Shown here one piece after another: positions 55,237-63,899 of a DNA stretch of 64,000 bases. How positions within the stretch are numbered: the first letter of the stretch is position 1; the number at the start of each line of letters is the position of its first letter. The notes under the pieces are model-generated. The model had not been told where the DNA came from. It was given only the letters and a program-made list of their open reading frames with translations, and ran no database searches. The stretch spans positions 744,001 through 808,000 of the forward strand of contig CP046177.1 in NCBI GenBank assembly GCA_014075215.1. Direction: 5' to 3'. This DNA comes from Flavobacteriaceae bacterium. GTDB lineage: Bacteria > Bacteroidota > Bacteroidia > Flavobacteriales > Flavobacteriaceae. The translations under genes were made by a program, and so were the position numbers.

Positions 55237-56106
55237 TTAAGCTACATTTTTGATTTGATATAATTTTTCAAATTCGATGATATTTTTGTAACCAAGAGCA
55301 GAATGTCTTCTGTATCTGTTGTACCAAGTTTCTATGTATTCAAAGACTTTAATTTGAAGACTTTTGTTGGATATAAACTTATTGTCTATCATTAGTTCTG
55401 TTTTGATTGTTTTAAAAAAAGATTCAGCTACTGCATTATCCCAACAGTTTCCTTTTCTACTCATACTGGGTGTTACATGATAACTTTTAAGGATATTAAC
55501 AAACGCATGAGATGCGTATTGTACACCTCGATCAGAATGAAAAATCATACCTTCACAAGGCATTCTGTTGTTTACAGCCATTCTCCATGCAGCAATGATA
55601 GTTTGTCTTGCTTTGAGTCCATTGCTCAAAGACCAACCAATGACTTTACGATCAAACAGGTCAATAATTACCGTTAAGTACAGCCATCCTTGTGCAGTCT
55701 TTAAATAGGTAATATCAGAAACCCATTTCTGTGCAGCAGCGGTAGCTTTAAAATCTCTATCCAATACATTATCAGCTACTGGATATTGATGCTTAGAATC
55801 TGTCGTGACAACAAATTTCTTTTTACGAACTGCTTTAATCCCGTGTTTTTTCATCAATCGTGCTACCCTAGACCTATATACTTTAAACCCTTTAGCTTTG
55901 AGTTCCTCTGTAATTCTAGGACTTCCATAAGTAGATTTACTTCGCTCACAGATACGGTGAATCTCAGAGAGTAGCATACGATTTTTTCCATCTCTATCTG
56001 ATGGAACATAATTCTTACTCCTGTAATAACTGTTTCTACTAATTTTAAAAATTTTACACATCTTCCCAACCGGATATTCTCTACTGTAATCTTTGATAAA
56101 TTTCAA
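55237..56106 (-). CDS. IS3-family transposase OrfB (IS-A copy 2)
   Basis: 289 aa, complete. HTH_21-like N-terminus (EIHRICERSKSTYGSPRI) and DDE core: WVSDITYL, IFHSDRGVQYAS, CWDNAVAESFFKTIKTEL. The apparent start is TTG overlapping the OrfA stop. As in other IS3 elements the active enzyme is probably an OrfAB fusion by -1 frameshifting. Confidence 0.93.
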   Translation of the reverse strand: MKFIKDYSREYPVGKMCKIFKISRNSYYRSKNYVPSDRDGKNRMLLSEIHRICERSKSTYGSPRITEELKAKGFKVYRSRVARLMKKHGIKAVRKKKFVVTTDSKHQYPVADNVLDRDFKATAAAQKWVSDITYLKTAQGWLYLTVIIDLFDRKVIGWSLSNGLKARQTIIAAWRMAVNNRMPCEGMIFHSDRGVQYASHAFVNILKSYHVTPSMSRKGNCWDNAVAESFFKTIKTELMIDNKFISNKSLQIKVFEYIETWYNRYRRHSALGYKNIIEFEKLYQIKNVA

Positions 56107-56402
56107 TACTTCCGATCGCTCTTGGAGAAGATGCTCACGGCCTTTTTTAAGATATCCCGCTCCATGGTAACATCCTTGAGCTGTTTACGTAATCGCTCTA
56201 ACTCTTTCTGATCTTCTGTGAGTTGTTTGACGCCATTACCGCTAAAAGCTAAATCAGGACGCTGTTCTAATTCTCTACGCCATCTGTAAATAAGATCTGC
56301 ACTGATTCCCAATTCCATGGCAATCTGCTTTGTGTTACCTCGTACATTGCTTAATTCTACTGCTTTAATTTTAAACTCTTTACTGTATTTTCTTCGTTTC
56401 AT
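56103..56402 (-). CDS. IS3-family OrfA (IS-A copy 2)
   Basis: 99 aa HTH and coiled-coil protein, same text as at 43137-43436. It overlaps OrfB by 4 bp. Confidence 0.92.
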   Translation of the reverse strand: MKRRKYSKEFKIKAVELSNVRGNTKQIAMELGISADLIYRWRRELEQRPDLAFSGNGVKQLTEDQKELERLRKQLKDVTMERDILKKAVSIFSKSDRKY

Positions 56403-56465
56403 ATGGTTAAGTTATTTTAGATAAAATTAGCTTAACTCTTTGTCACTCTAAATGTAGCAAGTCCA

Positions 56466-56600
56466 GAATACATAGAAACTTGGTACAACAGATACAGAAG
56501 ACATTCTGCTCTTGGTTACAAAAATATCATCGAATTTGAAAAATTATATCAAATCAAAAATGTAGCTTAACTTTTTGTACCATTTTTTGTTGCATATCCA
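56466..56600 (+). mobile_element. IS-A copy 3, 135-bp terminal fragment (inverted)
   Basis: It encodes only the last codons of OrfB on the plus strand (EYIETWYNRYRRHS to QIKNVA) and one IS end (TTTTTGTTGCATATCCA). It abuts IS-A copy 2 tail to tail. It was probably left by an IS-mediated deletion. Its outer end lies one codon before the remaining part of a RelE-like toxin. Confidence 0.9.
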
Positions 56601-56927
56601 AGCTTTAGGATTGAACTTTCCGATCATTTTAAGAAAGAAGCGAAACGGCTTAGTAAAAAATACCGGTCATTAAAAACCGAACTTAGCGTTTTATTTGACA
56701 AACTGGAACAAAACCCAACATTAGGTACAGTTTTGGGTAGTGATGTGTACAAAATACGGTTAGCCGTTGCGTCTAAAGGTAAAGGCAAAAGCGGTGGTGC
56801 CAGAGTGATTACCTATGTGCAAGTGGATGACACCACCGTATTACTACTATCCATTTACAACAAAGGAGAGAAAGATTCCATCTCTGACAAAGAAATTAAA
56901 GAGCTATTAGATAAGTACACTAAGTAA
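56601..56927 (+). pseudogene. RelE/ParE-type toxin lacking its start codon
   Basis: The frame SFRIELSDHFKKEAKRLSKK...DKYTK (108 codons) is a complete RelE-type toxin except for the initiator. The IS-A fragment ends exactly where the ATG should be, so CCA stands before AGC TTT. Typical features are KEAKRLSKKYRSL, NPTLGTVLG, VYKIRLAV and the C-terminal ARVITYV...LLSIYNKGEKD. An internal TTG (56733) would give only 64 aa. The upstream antitoxin is gone. It is probably silenced, which would be needed to survive loss of the antitoxin. Confidence 0.78.
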
Positions 56928-57141
56928 AAAGCTCCGTGTTAAAATGACCTTTATATATTTCTAAATTTAATCTTATAACACTAACTACCGAGCCTCCAAA
57001 AACAATATATCTGGTGGGGTATGCTCTGGTAAGCTTACGTAATTTCTTTAACGATATTTTTTCTTTCATAACAATATGAGCTTTTAAGATCATTTTCTTT
57101 TGGAAAAAACAAATCTAAATACCTAGCCCTAAAAAACAGAA

Positions 57142-57165
57142 AACCACACCTCTTACAGTGTGGTT
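57142..57165. terminator. Hairpin in the 342-bp gap after the RelE remnant
   Basis: AACCACAC and GTGTGGTT form a perfect 8-bp stem with an 8-nt loop, then TCTCTT. The gap 56928-57269 has no convincing gene; a 50-codon minus-strand frame (56920-57070, MKEKISLKKLRKLTRAYPTR) is too weak to call. Confidence 0.5.
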
Positions 57166-57269
57166 CTCTTACCTATGAAAAAGAAATATTAACAAGTAAC
57201 CTCTTTATTTTCAATACCTATCCCAAATTTGGAACTCTTTTGTCCTAGTTTTTCGACTAGCGATTCTTA

Positions 57270-57653
57270 TTAGTGATTATCTTCATTTTGTAATACCAAA
57301 GTACTGGATAAATAAAATATAAGGATACCAAATACTATGAAAAGTAAATTTCTGATAATACTAATTGTATCTATATTTATATTACTAATAAAAGCCTTAA
57401 TTAATTTAGAAATAACTTGAATTAAAGAAAGAGTAATTAAAAAAATACCACTCCAAACTTGTAAAATTATTTTTAGATAATAATACCTGATCACTACTAG
57501 CGCTAGCATTGCTAGTTGAAAAATAATTGGAAAGATAGCACTTGTTATCCCAGTAAAATAAGCATACAAATTATATAGAATCATTATAGAAAGAAATGCT
57601 ATAAGTATAAGTCTAAAAATTTTGCTTTTAAATTTCACTCGTTTATTCATCAT
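57270..57653 (-). CDS. Small membrane protein, candidate immunity protein 2
   Basis: 127 aa with four hydrophobic segments (about 10-28, 32-55, 62-85 and 95-118) and basic N-terminus (MMNKRVKFKSKIFRL). No family recognised. The start overlaps the stop of the preceding 73-aa gene (ATGA), and both follow the RHS toxin tip on the same strand. Small membrane proteins after a toxin gene are often immunity proteins, here against a membrane-acting toxin. That role is inferred. Confidence 0.6.
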   Translation of the reverse strand: MMNKRVKFKSKIFRLILIAFLSIMILYNLYAYFTGITSAIFPIIFQLAMLALVVIRYYYLKIILQVWSGIFLITLSLIQVISKLIKAFISNINIDTISIIRNLLFIVFGILIFYLSSTLVLQNEDNH

Positions 57654-57871
57654 AACTTTTTAAAAATTAGAATCAATCCAAAAATTATTGACATTAATAT
57701 TATTGCCCATGTGTAAACATGACCTTTCCAAGAAAGAATATTTGAATCTTTAAATCGAATAGGTTTTTTTCTATTTAACTGATAAGTTAGTAATATCAAA
57801 CCTATTATTATAAATATAAGTCCCGTTATTAAAGGATTAGTAATTATAAAGTCAATTATTCTTTTCTTCAT
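57650..57871 (-). CDS. Small two-span membrane protein, candidate immunity protein 1
   Basis: 73 aa: two membrane spans (about 11-29 and 52-70) joined by a basic loop (QLNRKKPIRFKDSNILSW). It starts 10 bp after the frame-corrected RHS stop at 57882, the normal place of an immunity gene. No family recognised. Confidence 0.6.
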   Translation of the reverse strand: MKKRIIDFIITNPLITGLIFIIIGLILLTYQLNRKKPIRFKDSNILSWKGHVYTWAIILMSIIFGLILIFKKL

Positions 57872-57881
57872 GTCTTTATGA

Positions 57882-59026
57882 TTAAAACCCTAAAACCGTT
57901 CTAGTCATACTAATTAACATATCTAGTGTAGAAGAAATTATTACCTCGCTACTTTTATTTGTAATAACTTCTGAAGTTTTCAATTTTTTAACAACTGAAC
58001 CAGCTGCATGACCTAATGCTGCATTTGTAACAGCATCAGTATATTCATCGACAGCTCTATCTACATTTCCTTCACTTAAATGTAAAGTACCTTTTGTAAC
58101 TTTAGCTCCTGCAGAAACACCGTCTGCCGTCTTTGCTAATGGAACTGTTACAGTGCTGATGTCCCACCTGAAGCAAGAGTTACAGCTACGGATGCGTCAG
58201 AGACATTGCCAGCAACTTCATCTGTTTTATCAGCAGCAACATAAACCATACCTTTAACTACAGTTCCAGATTTTTCTTTTACTTCTTTAACAAATTTATC
58301 TTTCGACTTTTTATTAGCTTCAGCTCTTTCATTTTTTGCGTTTTCTACTACCTTATCATCTACACTTTGCAGTTCTTTTTCTCTTTGAATATTAAAGGCC
58401 TCTTTAAATAGCCCTATAAATGAATTCATTATATCTTTTGCTGCTTTTTTAGCTTTAGCAACTATATCATCATCACAGTTGCCATCAGGACAACCAAAAG
58501 GTTTCATACCGTCTGGGTCTAAAAAATAAATAGGATTATTAAACGCATAGTTATAAGGTGAGTGTCTACGCATTTCTTCTGCTTTCGGGTCAAGATTCAT
58601 CCAACGTCCCAAAGCAGGATCGTAATTACGAGCCGTAATATCATACCAGTTTAAACCCAGTTCTTCATTGTATTCTTTTCCTCCAAACATTCTTTTTTCT
58701 GCAACACTATTTCCATTGGAATTTACCACATTATTAAATCCGCGCATTTTGAGTCCAAATGGCATGTAATGATTCTCTTGGATAATCTCGTCTTGAGATA
58801 TATCCCCCGATGCATCGGTATCTGTGTATGATAGTCGTACATTACCTAAGTGGTCTTTGTATTGATATACATATCCGAACTTGCCATCCTCGTTTTTTAC
58901 ATACCCTTCCGGCTGATTAAAGAACTGTAGTGCGCTTACGCATTTTTTTTCTCCGGTTGCCTTTTTTTGGCACGGTATCTCCCCTGAGAAGAAAAATTTT
59001 TGATATGTTATTTCGGTTGCTGTCAT
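57882..59026 (-). pseudogene. RHS-repeat core fragment with C-terminal toxin tip, 5'-truncated and frameshifted
   Basis: The N-terminal part is the end of an RHS shell: YVYQYKDHLGNVRLSYTDTD, IQENHYMPFGLKMRG, ELGLNWYDITARNYDPALGR then WMNLDPKAEEMRRHSPYNYA and FLDPDGM, after which polymorphic toxin domains begin. The tip (about 120 residues before, 90 after the frameshift) is Lys/Ala/Gly-rich without cysteines or obvious catalytic residues. The frame breaks at GGTSAL (58148); one extra base gives TVPLAKTADGVSAGAKV to the stop at 57882. In-frame stops lie just upstream of 59026, so the long repeat part of the protein is missing. It is an orphan tip, kept with two small membrane genes. Confidence 0.75.
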
Positions 59027-59339
59027 AGCTGATGCTAATATATAAAAAAATTCCGGATACCTGTTGGTTCATTGGTGGATTTGTTATCGGTAATTGGTAG
59101 TGAGTATTGAGTACTGAGTATTGGGGGGAACTTCCGTTTTAAAAAGATGAGGATTTATAGTGGGGCCGAAGCCAGGGAGATAAATCGTCAGCTTTTTAAA
59201 ATGAGACAAGCGATAGCGCGTTCAGCAGGGGAACTACATAGTTTGTTGTAAGTTCTTTAGCTTCTGATATCTAAAATGATTTCCGTACTGATTTTAAAAA
59301 CTGTAAACTCATTTTAGGATTTAACTAAAAAAACGGTAA

Positions 59340-59800
59340 ACTTTTTGTAGGATGATAGCCTACTATGTATTTTCCTTTTTTGATTGGTACCGCACTGTTT
59401 GTAGAGGCCAACGCCGATTGAGTGTTCTGCGTTGTACGCAAAACCAGCGCAGCGAAAGCGCAGCGCCAAAGCCGACGTGGACACATTGTCTGCGAACGAT
59501 TAAGTGAGCAGCGTGGACGCGCCACAAGCATTTTTTTTCTCCTTATTATAAAAATAATAAATCGATTAAAAAAAAATGCGCAGTAGGCTTTGGCACCAGC
59601 GGCTGCGCCCGATAAGCAGCGGTGGATTTTTGTAGGCGACCCATAGGAGCCGTCAGCAAAAATACAGAGGAGCTGCGAGTGAGCGGAGCAGAAGCAGGGA
59701 GGCAGCAGCTTTTTTTTGGACAAAAACGGCTGTAAGCCGATGTATTTTTTTTTGGCCAAAAAAAAGTGCTGCACAGAGGGGCGTAGCGAACACCTTACAA
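59340..59800. repeat. GC-rich structured block between RHS fragment and RelE gene
   Basis: About 450 bp far richer in G and C than its surroundings, with short repeated units (GCAGCG, CGTGGAC, GAGCGGAGCAGAAGCAGGGA) and poly-T/A stretches after them. A 149-codon minus-strand frame covers it but reads as low-quality text and is not called. From memory, similar text (GCCCGATAAGCAGCGG followed by TAGGCGACCCATAGGAGCCG) recurs between genes in flavobacterial genomes; this is unverified. The 59027-59339 stretch before it contains only degenerate sequence and small repeats (GAGTATTGAGTACTGAGTAT). Confidence 0.45.
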
Positions 59801-59809
59801 CCCTTTAAA

Positions 59810-60154
59810 TTAACTTCTTTTCTTCTTTCTATCGGGGTTCATCAGTGTTGCAAAAAAGTCAGTTACATACACCTTGTTTGTTAATTCGTCAATCAAGTAA
59901 ATAATCTTGACTGTTTTGCGTTTGGTAATACGATAAATCAGCGATCTAAATTCTTTGTTAAAATGGGCTAAATCTTCTTCTAAACTTCCTCTTTGAGGAT
60001 TAACATTTAAAGACATTGCTAACGCTATAATCTCATCAGATTTCTTATTGGCACTTTCAATAGAGTGATTTTCATATAAGTGAACCAATAAGCTCCAGTA
60101 GTACTGTTCTGCCTTTGATGTAATCTCTACTAAATAGCTTGATTGTTCTTCCAA
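59810..60154 (-). CDS. RelE/ParE-family toxin
   Basis: 114 aa: the ParE/RelE pattern EITSKAEQYYWSLLVHLYEN, LNVNPQRGSLEEDL, EFRSLIYRITKRKTVKIIYL, VYVTDFFATLMNPDR. Second gene of a toxin-antitoxin operon; it overlaps the antitoxin by 25 bp. It acts as mRNase or gyrase poison depending on subfamily; the sequence does not decide. Confidence 0.85.
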   Translation of the reverse strand: MEEQSSYLVEITSKAEQYYWSLLVHLYENHSIESANKKSDEIIALAMSLNVNPQRGSLEEDLAHFNKEFRSLIYRITKRKTVKIIYLIDELTNKVYVTDFFATLMNPDRKKKRS

Positions 60155-60381
60155 TTGTCCAGTTGATTTTTAAATTCCTCGATCGGTCTTGTTTCTCCAC
60201 TTTCTATGGATTTTAAAGATTCTTCTGCCCTTTGTTGTAAATCAGATATTTTAGTGGAATAAAAAGTACTCGATTCTTGTTCAAAAATACTCTTGATTTT
60301 TGCTAAAACACTCTCCTTTTGAGTTTGTAATAACATCTGCATCAATTCTAGCTTTGTGGTTTCAATGTTCATGACTTTCAT
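60130..60381 (-). CDS. Antitoxin partner of the RelE/ParE toxin
   Basis: About 83 aa from ATG 60381 (MKVMNIETTKLELMQMLL); ATG 60372 is an alternative. An N-terminal helix-rich part is followed by the charged EFKNQLDNWKNNQ end typical of the small antitoxins that precede RelE toxins in Bacteroidota. No ribbon-helix-helix or HTH is obvious. It overlaps the toxin gene and starts 20 bp downstream of a recombinase gene. Confidence 0.75.
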   Translation of the reverse strand: MKVMNIETTKLELMQMLLQTQKESVLAKIKSIFEQESSTFYSTKISDLQQRAEESLKSIESGETRPIEEFKNQLDNWKNNQAI

Positions 60382-60400
60382 TTTACACAAATTTAAGATT

Positions 60401-61288
60401 TTATTGTATTGGATGGAAGTTATTTACAATTTCATGTAAAGATTCTAAATCGTTTTGTACATAACGTTCTGTAGAAGATATATAACGATGCCCTGCCATC
60501 ACTTGAACTTCTCTTAAATTATATTGTTTTAACCAGTTTGTAATTACACTTGCTCTTATTTGATTGGAACTATTTACTTTATGATTTATCTTTTTTAACT
60601 TCTTTAAAATAAACTGGATTGTATTTCCCAAGCGTTTGTTACTTGGAATAAAGATTCTATCAGTTTGTAGTTGTTTTCTATCTATAATTTCTTCTCTAAC
60701 TTCTTTTATATATTCTAAAAATTCTATGACTTGCCAGGGTTTTAATTCTAATGTTCTTGAGTTACTTCTTGCTCCACTTTTTATATAAACTTTGCCTTTA
60801 TAAAGTTGTAAATCTTCGAGTTCTAATTGTATGAGTTCTGTTGTATTTAATCCTTGATAGACTAGTAAACCAACGATTACTTTATTCCTCTTTGCACACA
60901 GTCTGTGGTACTTATCTGCGACATTGTCGCTTTGATAACTATAATATAAATCTTCCAATTCATCAGATTCTAAGATGTTGTAATTGACTGTTCTTTTGAT
61001 GCCTTTAATGGTGGTAGTTTCTATCGGGTTATCTGGCCGCAAGGCGACAGCTATTAAATAGTTTAGATAGCTCTTTATGATTCCAAGTTTATGATTTACC
61101 GTCTTTTTATTAGTATTCTTTCTTTGTAAGTGTTTAATATATTTCATACAAGTTTTGTAATCTATTTGCTCTGGAGTTGTATGATTTCTCTTGCACCAAG
61201 AATTAAATTTCTTTACCTCGTTTGTATAACTATCTATTGTTGTTGTTCTATAATTCTCTTTCTTTAAATATTCTTTATACCCTATCAT
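60401..61288 (-). CDS. Tyrosine recombinase, second of a tandem pair, with degenerate active site
   Basis: 295 aa. SAM-like N-terminal domain (about 1-95) and tyrosine-recombinase catalytic domain. Of the catalytic set, the first Arg is missing (GLNTTELIQL instead of GLRxxEL) and the HxxR box reads NQIR. Present are GHRYISS and the Tyr in TERYVQ. Such paired recombinases can work as hetero-oligomers with one weak partner. It overlaps the upstream recombinase by 14 bp, so both are translated together. Confidence 0.82.
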   Translation of the reverse strand: MIGYKEYLKKENYRTTTIDSYTNEVKKFNSWCKRNHTTPEQIDYKTCMKYIKHLQRKNTNKKTVNHKLGIIKSYLNYLIAVALRPDNPIETTTIKGIKRTVNYNILESDELEDLYYSYQSDNVADKYHRLCAKRNKVIVGLLVYQGLNTTELIQLELEDLQLYKGKVYIKSGARSNSRTLELKPWQVIEFLEYIKEVREEIIDRKQLQTDRIFIPSNKRLGNTIQFILKKLKKINHKVNSSNQIRASVITNWLKQYNLREVQVMAGHRYISSTERYVQNDLESLHEIVNNFHPIQ

Positions 61289-62219
61289 CTTCTATTGTTT
61301 TTAATAAATGAGTGTACAGTTGTGTAGATTCCAAGCTACTGTGGCCTAAAAAGGTTTTGATAGACTCTAACTTTACTTGTTGTTGTAATAAGTGTGTTGC
61401 AATGCTATGCCTTAATGTATGTAGTGTAATTTTTTTTTCTACAATCTCCTTGTTATTACTTGCTTGTATAATTTTCTGCAATCGGTTTGATAAACTCATT
61501 CCGCCCATTCTCTTGCCTTGTTTACTAATAAATAGTGCTTCTTCACTTCGACTTCGCTCAGTGCGAGTAAATTGTGGTCGTGATTCAAAGACATAGTCTT
61601 CTAGGATTTGTAAATTGTATCTATTGACGGGTATTACCCGTTCCTTGTAATTCTTTCCTTTTCTAACGTGTATGCGCTCTTTATCAAAGAATATATCTTT
61701 TATATCTAGGCTGACGGCCTCCGTCCTGCGTAATCCACAACTGTAAAAGATTACTAAGATGGCTTTATCTCTTAATCTATAATGCTCATAATTATGACTA
61801 TACTCTGTTGCTTTAAAGAGTTCTTTAATTTCTAATTGTGTAAGTATATTGATTCGTTCTTCTGTTGGATTCTCTTCTGTTTTTAAATGTATATTGAAGT
61901 CTTTGTAGTTGTGTTGTTTTAAATATTCTCTAAATTTCTTAAGAGCTTGTTGGTGTTTGTTTAAGTAACTTTTACTTAAACTTCCATTTCTTGTTTGATT
62001 GGGCCTTTCTTGTAAATAACTATAATATTCTTTGACTGTCTTTGTACTAATATCATTGATACTTTTAATACTACTTTGCTCTAAATAATAAAAAAACTCC
62101 TGAAGATGTAAGGGTAAACTATACACTGTACTTTCTGCATAACCTAAGATGTCTAACCATTCTTTAAAGTTCTTCACAAAGATTTTATAAGGTTCGTTTT
62201 GTAGTATTAATTTTTTCAT
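61275..62219 (-). CDS. Tyrosine recombinase/integrase (XerC/D type), complete active site
   Basis: 314 aa. N-terminal core-binding domain (about 1-110: YKIFVKNFKEWLDILGYAES) and catalytic domain with CGLRRTEAVSL (Arg I), RKGKNYKERVIPV (beta-hairpin Lys), HTLRHSIATHLL (HxxR), FLGHSSLESTQLY (His, Tyr nucleophile). It catalyses site-specific strand exchange. It forms an operon with the degenerate recombinase downstream. Upstream lies a cluster of TTGCGAA repeats that may be its DNA site. Confidence 0.92.
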   Translation of the reverse strand: MKKLILQNEPYKIFVKNFKEWLDILGYAESTVYSLPLHLQEFFYYLEQSSIKSINDISTKTVKEYYSYLQERPNQTRNGSLSKSYLNKHQQALKKFREYLKQHNYKDFNIHLKTEENPTEERINILTQLEIKELFKATEYSHNYEHYRLRDKAILVIFYSCGLRRTEAVSLDIKDIFFDKERIHVRKGKNYKERVIPVNRYNLQILEDYVFESRPQFTRTERSRSEEALFISKQGKRMGGMSLSNRLQKIIQASNNKEIVEKKITLHTLRHSIATHLLQQQVKLESIKTFLGHSSLESTQLYTHLLKTIEDDRV

Positions 62220-62267
62220 TCTTATCGTTTTTTATTTTTTACTCGGTATGTGTTTTTTGAAGCTTTG

Positions 62268-62350
62268 TTGCGAACCTTATTTAATAAACTGATTGTTAAT
62301 TAAATAACTTCGCAAAAATGCTACTTGCGAAGTGGTTGCGAACTTGCGAG
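62268..62350. repeat. TTGCGAA repeat cluster upstream of the recombinase pair
   Basis: TTGCGAA occurs at 62268, 62325 and 62336, with TTGCGAG at 62344. CTTCGCAA (62308-62315) and TTGCGAAG (62325-62332) form a perfect 8-bp inverted repeat with a 9-nt spacer. The spacing resembles recombinase arm/core sites or an operator. Confidence 0.5.
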
Positions 62351-62373
62351 GGTGCGTGTCGTACAGACAAGTA

Positions 62374-63899
62374 TTATTCTTTACCTTTTATTCTATCTAT
62401 ACAGTCTTGTAACGCTTTATTTATCTGCGCTTTAAGGTTTGTATATTCGTCTATATCAACAATTTCATAATGATACATTTTCCCTTTTTCTGCTTTTACG
62501 TATCTTATATAACCTTCTAATAAGAGTTGTTTAGTATAGTTTCTTAATGTACTTTCTTTGAGTCTTAATTTTCTTCTAATTTCAGAACTTGTAAACGTGG
62601 TTGTATTCTCTTCCTTTAAGTATGTTTTAGATTCTCTAAGTGATTTCTACAAGCTCCTGTTAATGTATCTGACTTTCTTAATAATACTTCTATAATTAAT
62701 TCATTTGCTTCTTTAATGTCTTCTATTTCTGTTTCTATGTATTCTTCTCCAGTTTCTTTATTTACTTTGTGTTCGCGTTGGTATTGTTTGTAAAATGTGA
62801 TGGCACTTATAAATCGTAAATAATGAGCATTGGTTCTTCTTGGTTTAAAAACGGATTGCGGAAGCTCTAAATATTCTGCATACGGATTAATCACTTTGAT
62901 GGGTTTTAAAACTCTCTGTATATTCTGCAATAAGCTTTTGGCTGTATGCTGTAGGCTTTCATCTACTTTTCCTGCAATGACTAATCGCTGATAATCCATA
63001 ATACGTTTGTCTTGTTTTTGGCTTTCATCTATGTATAATAAAAAAGAACGATTGGCATTGTCTTCGTAAATAGTCTCTTGGGTGGTAGCGCCTGCAAAAC
63101 AAACAGGGCCTTGTACTTCTAAGGGAATGGTTTTACTCTCTCCGTTTTTATCTTTATGAACCACGCGTTTTTTAATCCATTTCTTACTAGCAAATTCTCT
63201 AATGGTATACAATACTTTTTGTACGCCGTCTAAATCTTCTATCATAATAATTCGATGAGAGAGCTCTGTTTTAGCAAAATAGTACAAAGCATTTGCAGAT
63301 AAAGTAGTTACTTCTATAATATCTTCTTCTGGCATTAAAGCTGCTATAGAAGATTGCAGGTGTGTTTTACCTGTTCCAGAACTTCCCAAAGAAATACAGT
63401 GCAAAGGATTGTTGGTTTTTCTTGACGTAAAAATTAAATACATCAGCAATCTATTAACGTCTTCGCCAATAACTCCAGATTCACTGATGTATTTGTTGGT
63501 TCTCTCTAGCAAGTTTCCCTGTCTTAAAAATTCTTCTGATTCTGCAATTTCTTTAGCTGTTAACTCTTTTGTGTAGGGTTTATAGGCTTCTGCTTGTTTG
63601 TCTAATAATAAAAATCTATAATTCTGTAATTCGTGTGTGAGTTCTTGTAATACTTTTCTTACGATACTTGTTCCTATTTCTAATCTTTCTGCTGATTTTC
63701 GTACTAATTTCTCTACTTGATTATCATTATACAAGTCTATACTTTGCCTTAAAACGTTATGCTGTTTGGGTTTCTGTATGCTTATTGTTACTCGTAGACT
63801 TTCTAATTTGTTGGTTCTAATTCCACCTAAAATATGGAGTTCTAAATGTTTTGTAGTGTACTTGTAGTTGTTGGTGTTACTTGTGTCTAAAATATTCAT
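62374..63899 (-). pseudogene. P-loop ATPase with C-terminal winged-helix part, frameshifted near 62640
   Basis: The first frame (63899-62616, 427 aa) has an N-terminal region with a helical KLVRKSAERLEIGTSIV segment and an ATPase core with Walker A SLGSSGTGKTHLQSS (about 168-182), Walker B-like IIMIEDLDG, and FAGATTQE as sensor-like motif. It ends GACRNHLENLKHT. Adding one A (AGAAATCAC to AGAAAATCAC) continues as KSLRESKTYLKEENTTTFTS then SEIRRKLRLKESTLRNYTKQ, a winged-helix-like DNA-binding end, to the stop at 62374. The full protein would be about 508 aa. Position beside tandem recombinases suggests a replication or transposition helper. Mutation or homopolymer error. Confidence 0.72.

Larger units (their letters stand above)
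55207..56465 (-). mobile_element. IS-A copy 2, complete (IS3 family)
   Basis: 1259 bp from TGGATATGCAACAAAAAATG to GTAGCAAGTCCA. The 36-bp imperfect terminal repeats share TGGA, TGC, ACA and GTTAAGC blocks. OrfA and OrfB are intact. It is the reference for the interrupted copy at 30465/43499. Its right end touches an inverted fragment of the same element, so no target duplication is visible. Confidence 0.93.

Noticed and set aside
56920..57070. 50-codon minus-strand frame MKEKISLKKLRKLTRAYPTR
   Set aside because: Too short, no family, no promoter or partner; it overlaps the end of the RelE remnant.
57142..57165. Perfect hairpin as part of a tRNA or small RNA
   Set aside because: It is an isolated 8-bp stem without other arms; better explained as a terminator.
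59325..59774. 149-codon minus-strand frame in the GC-rich block
   Set aside because: Low-complexity Lys/Phe/Arg runs, no domain, frame length explained by GC-rich repeat composition; the same DNA reads as structured repeats.
60401..62219. Tandem recombinases as the integrase for the attC-like sites
   Set aside because: They lack an obvious IntI-type extra segment, and no attC-like palindrome lies beside them; left as an open possibility only.
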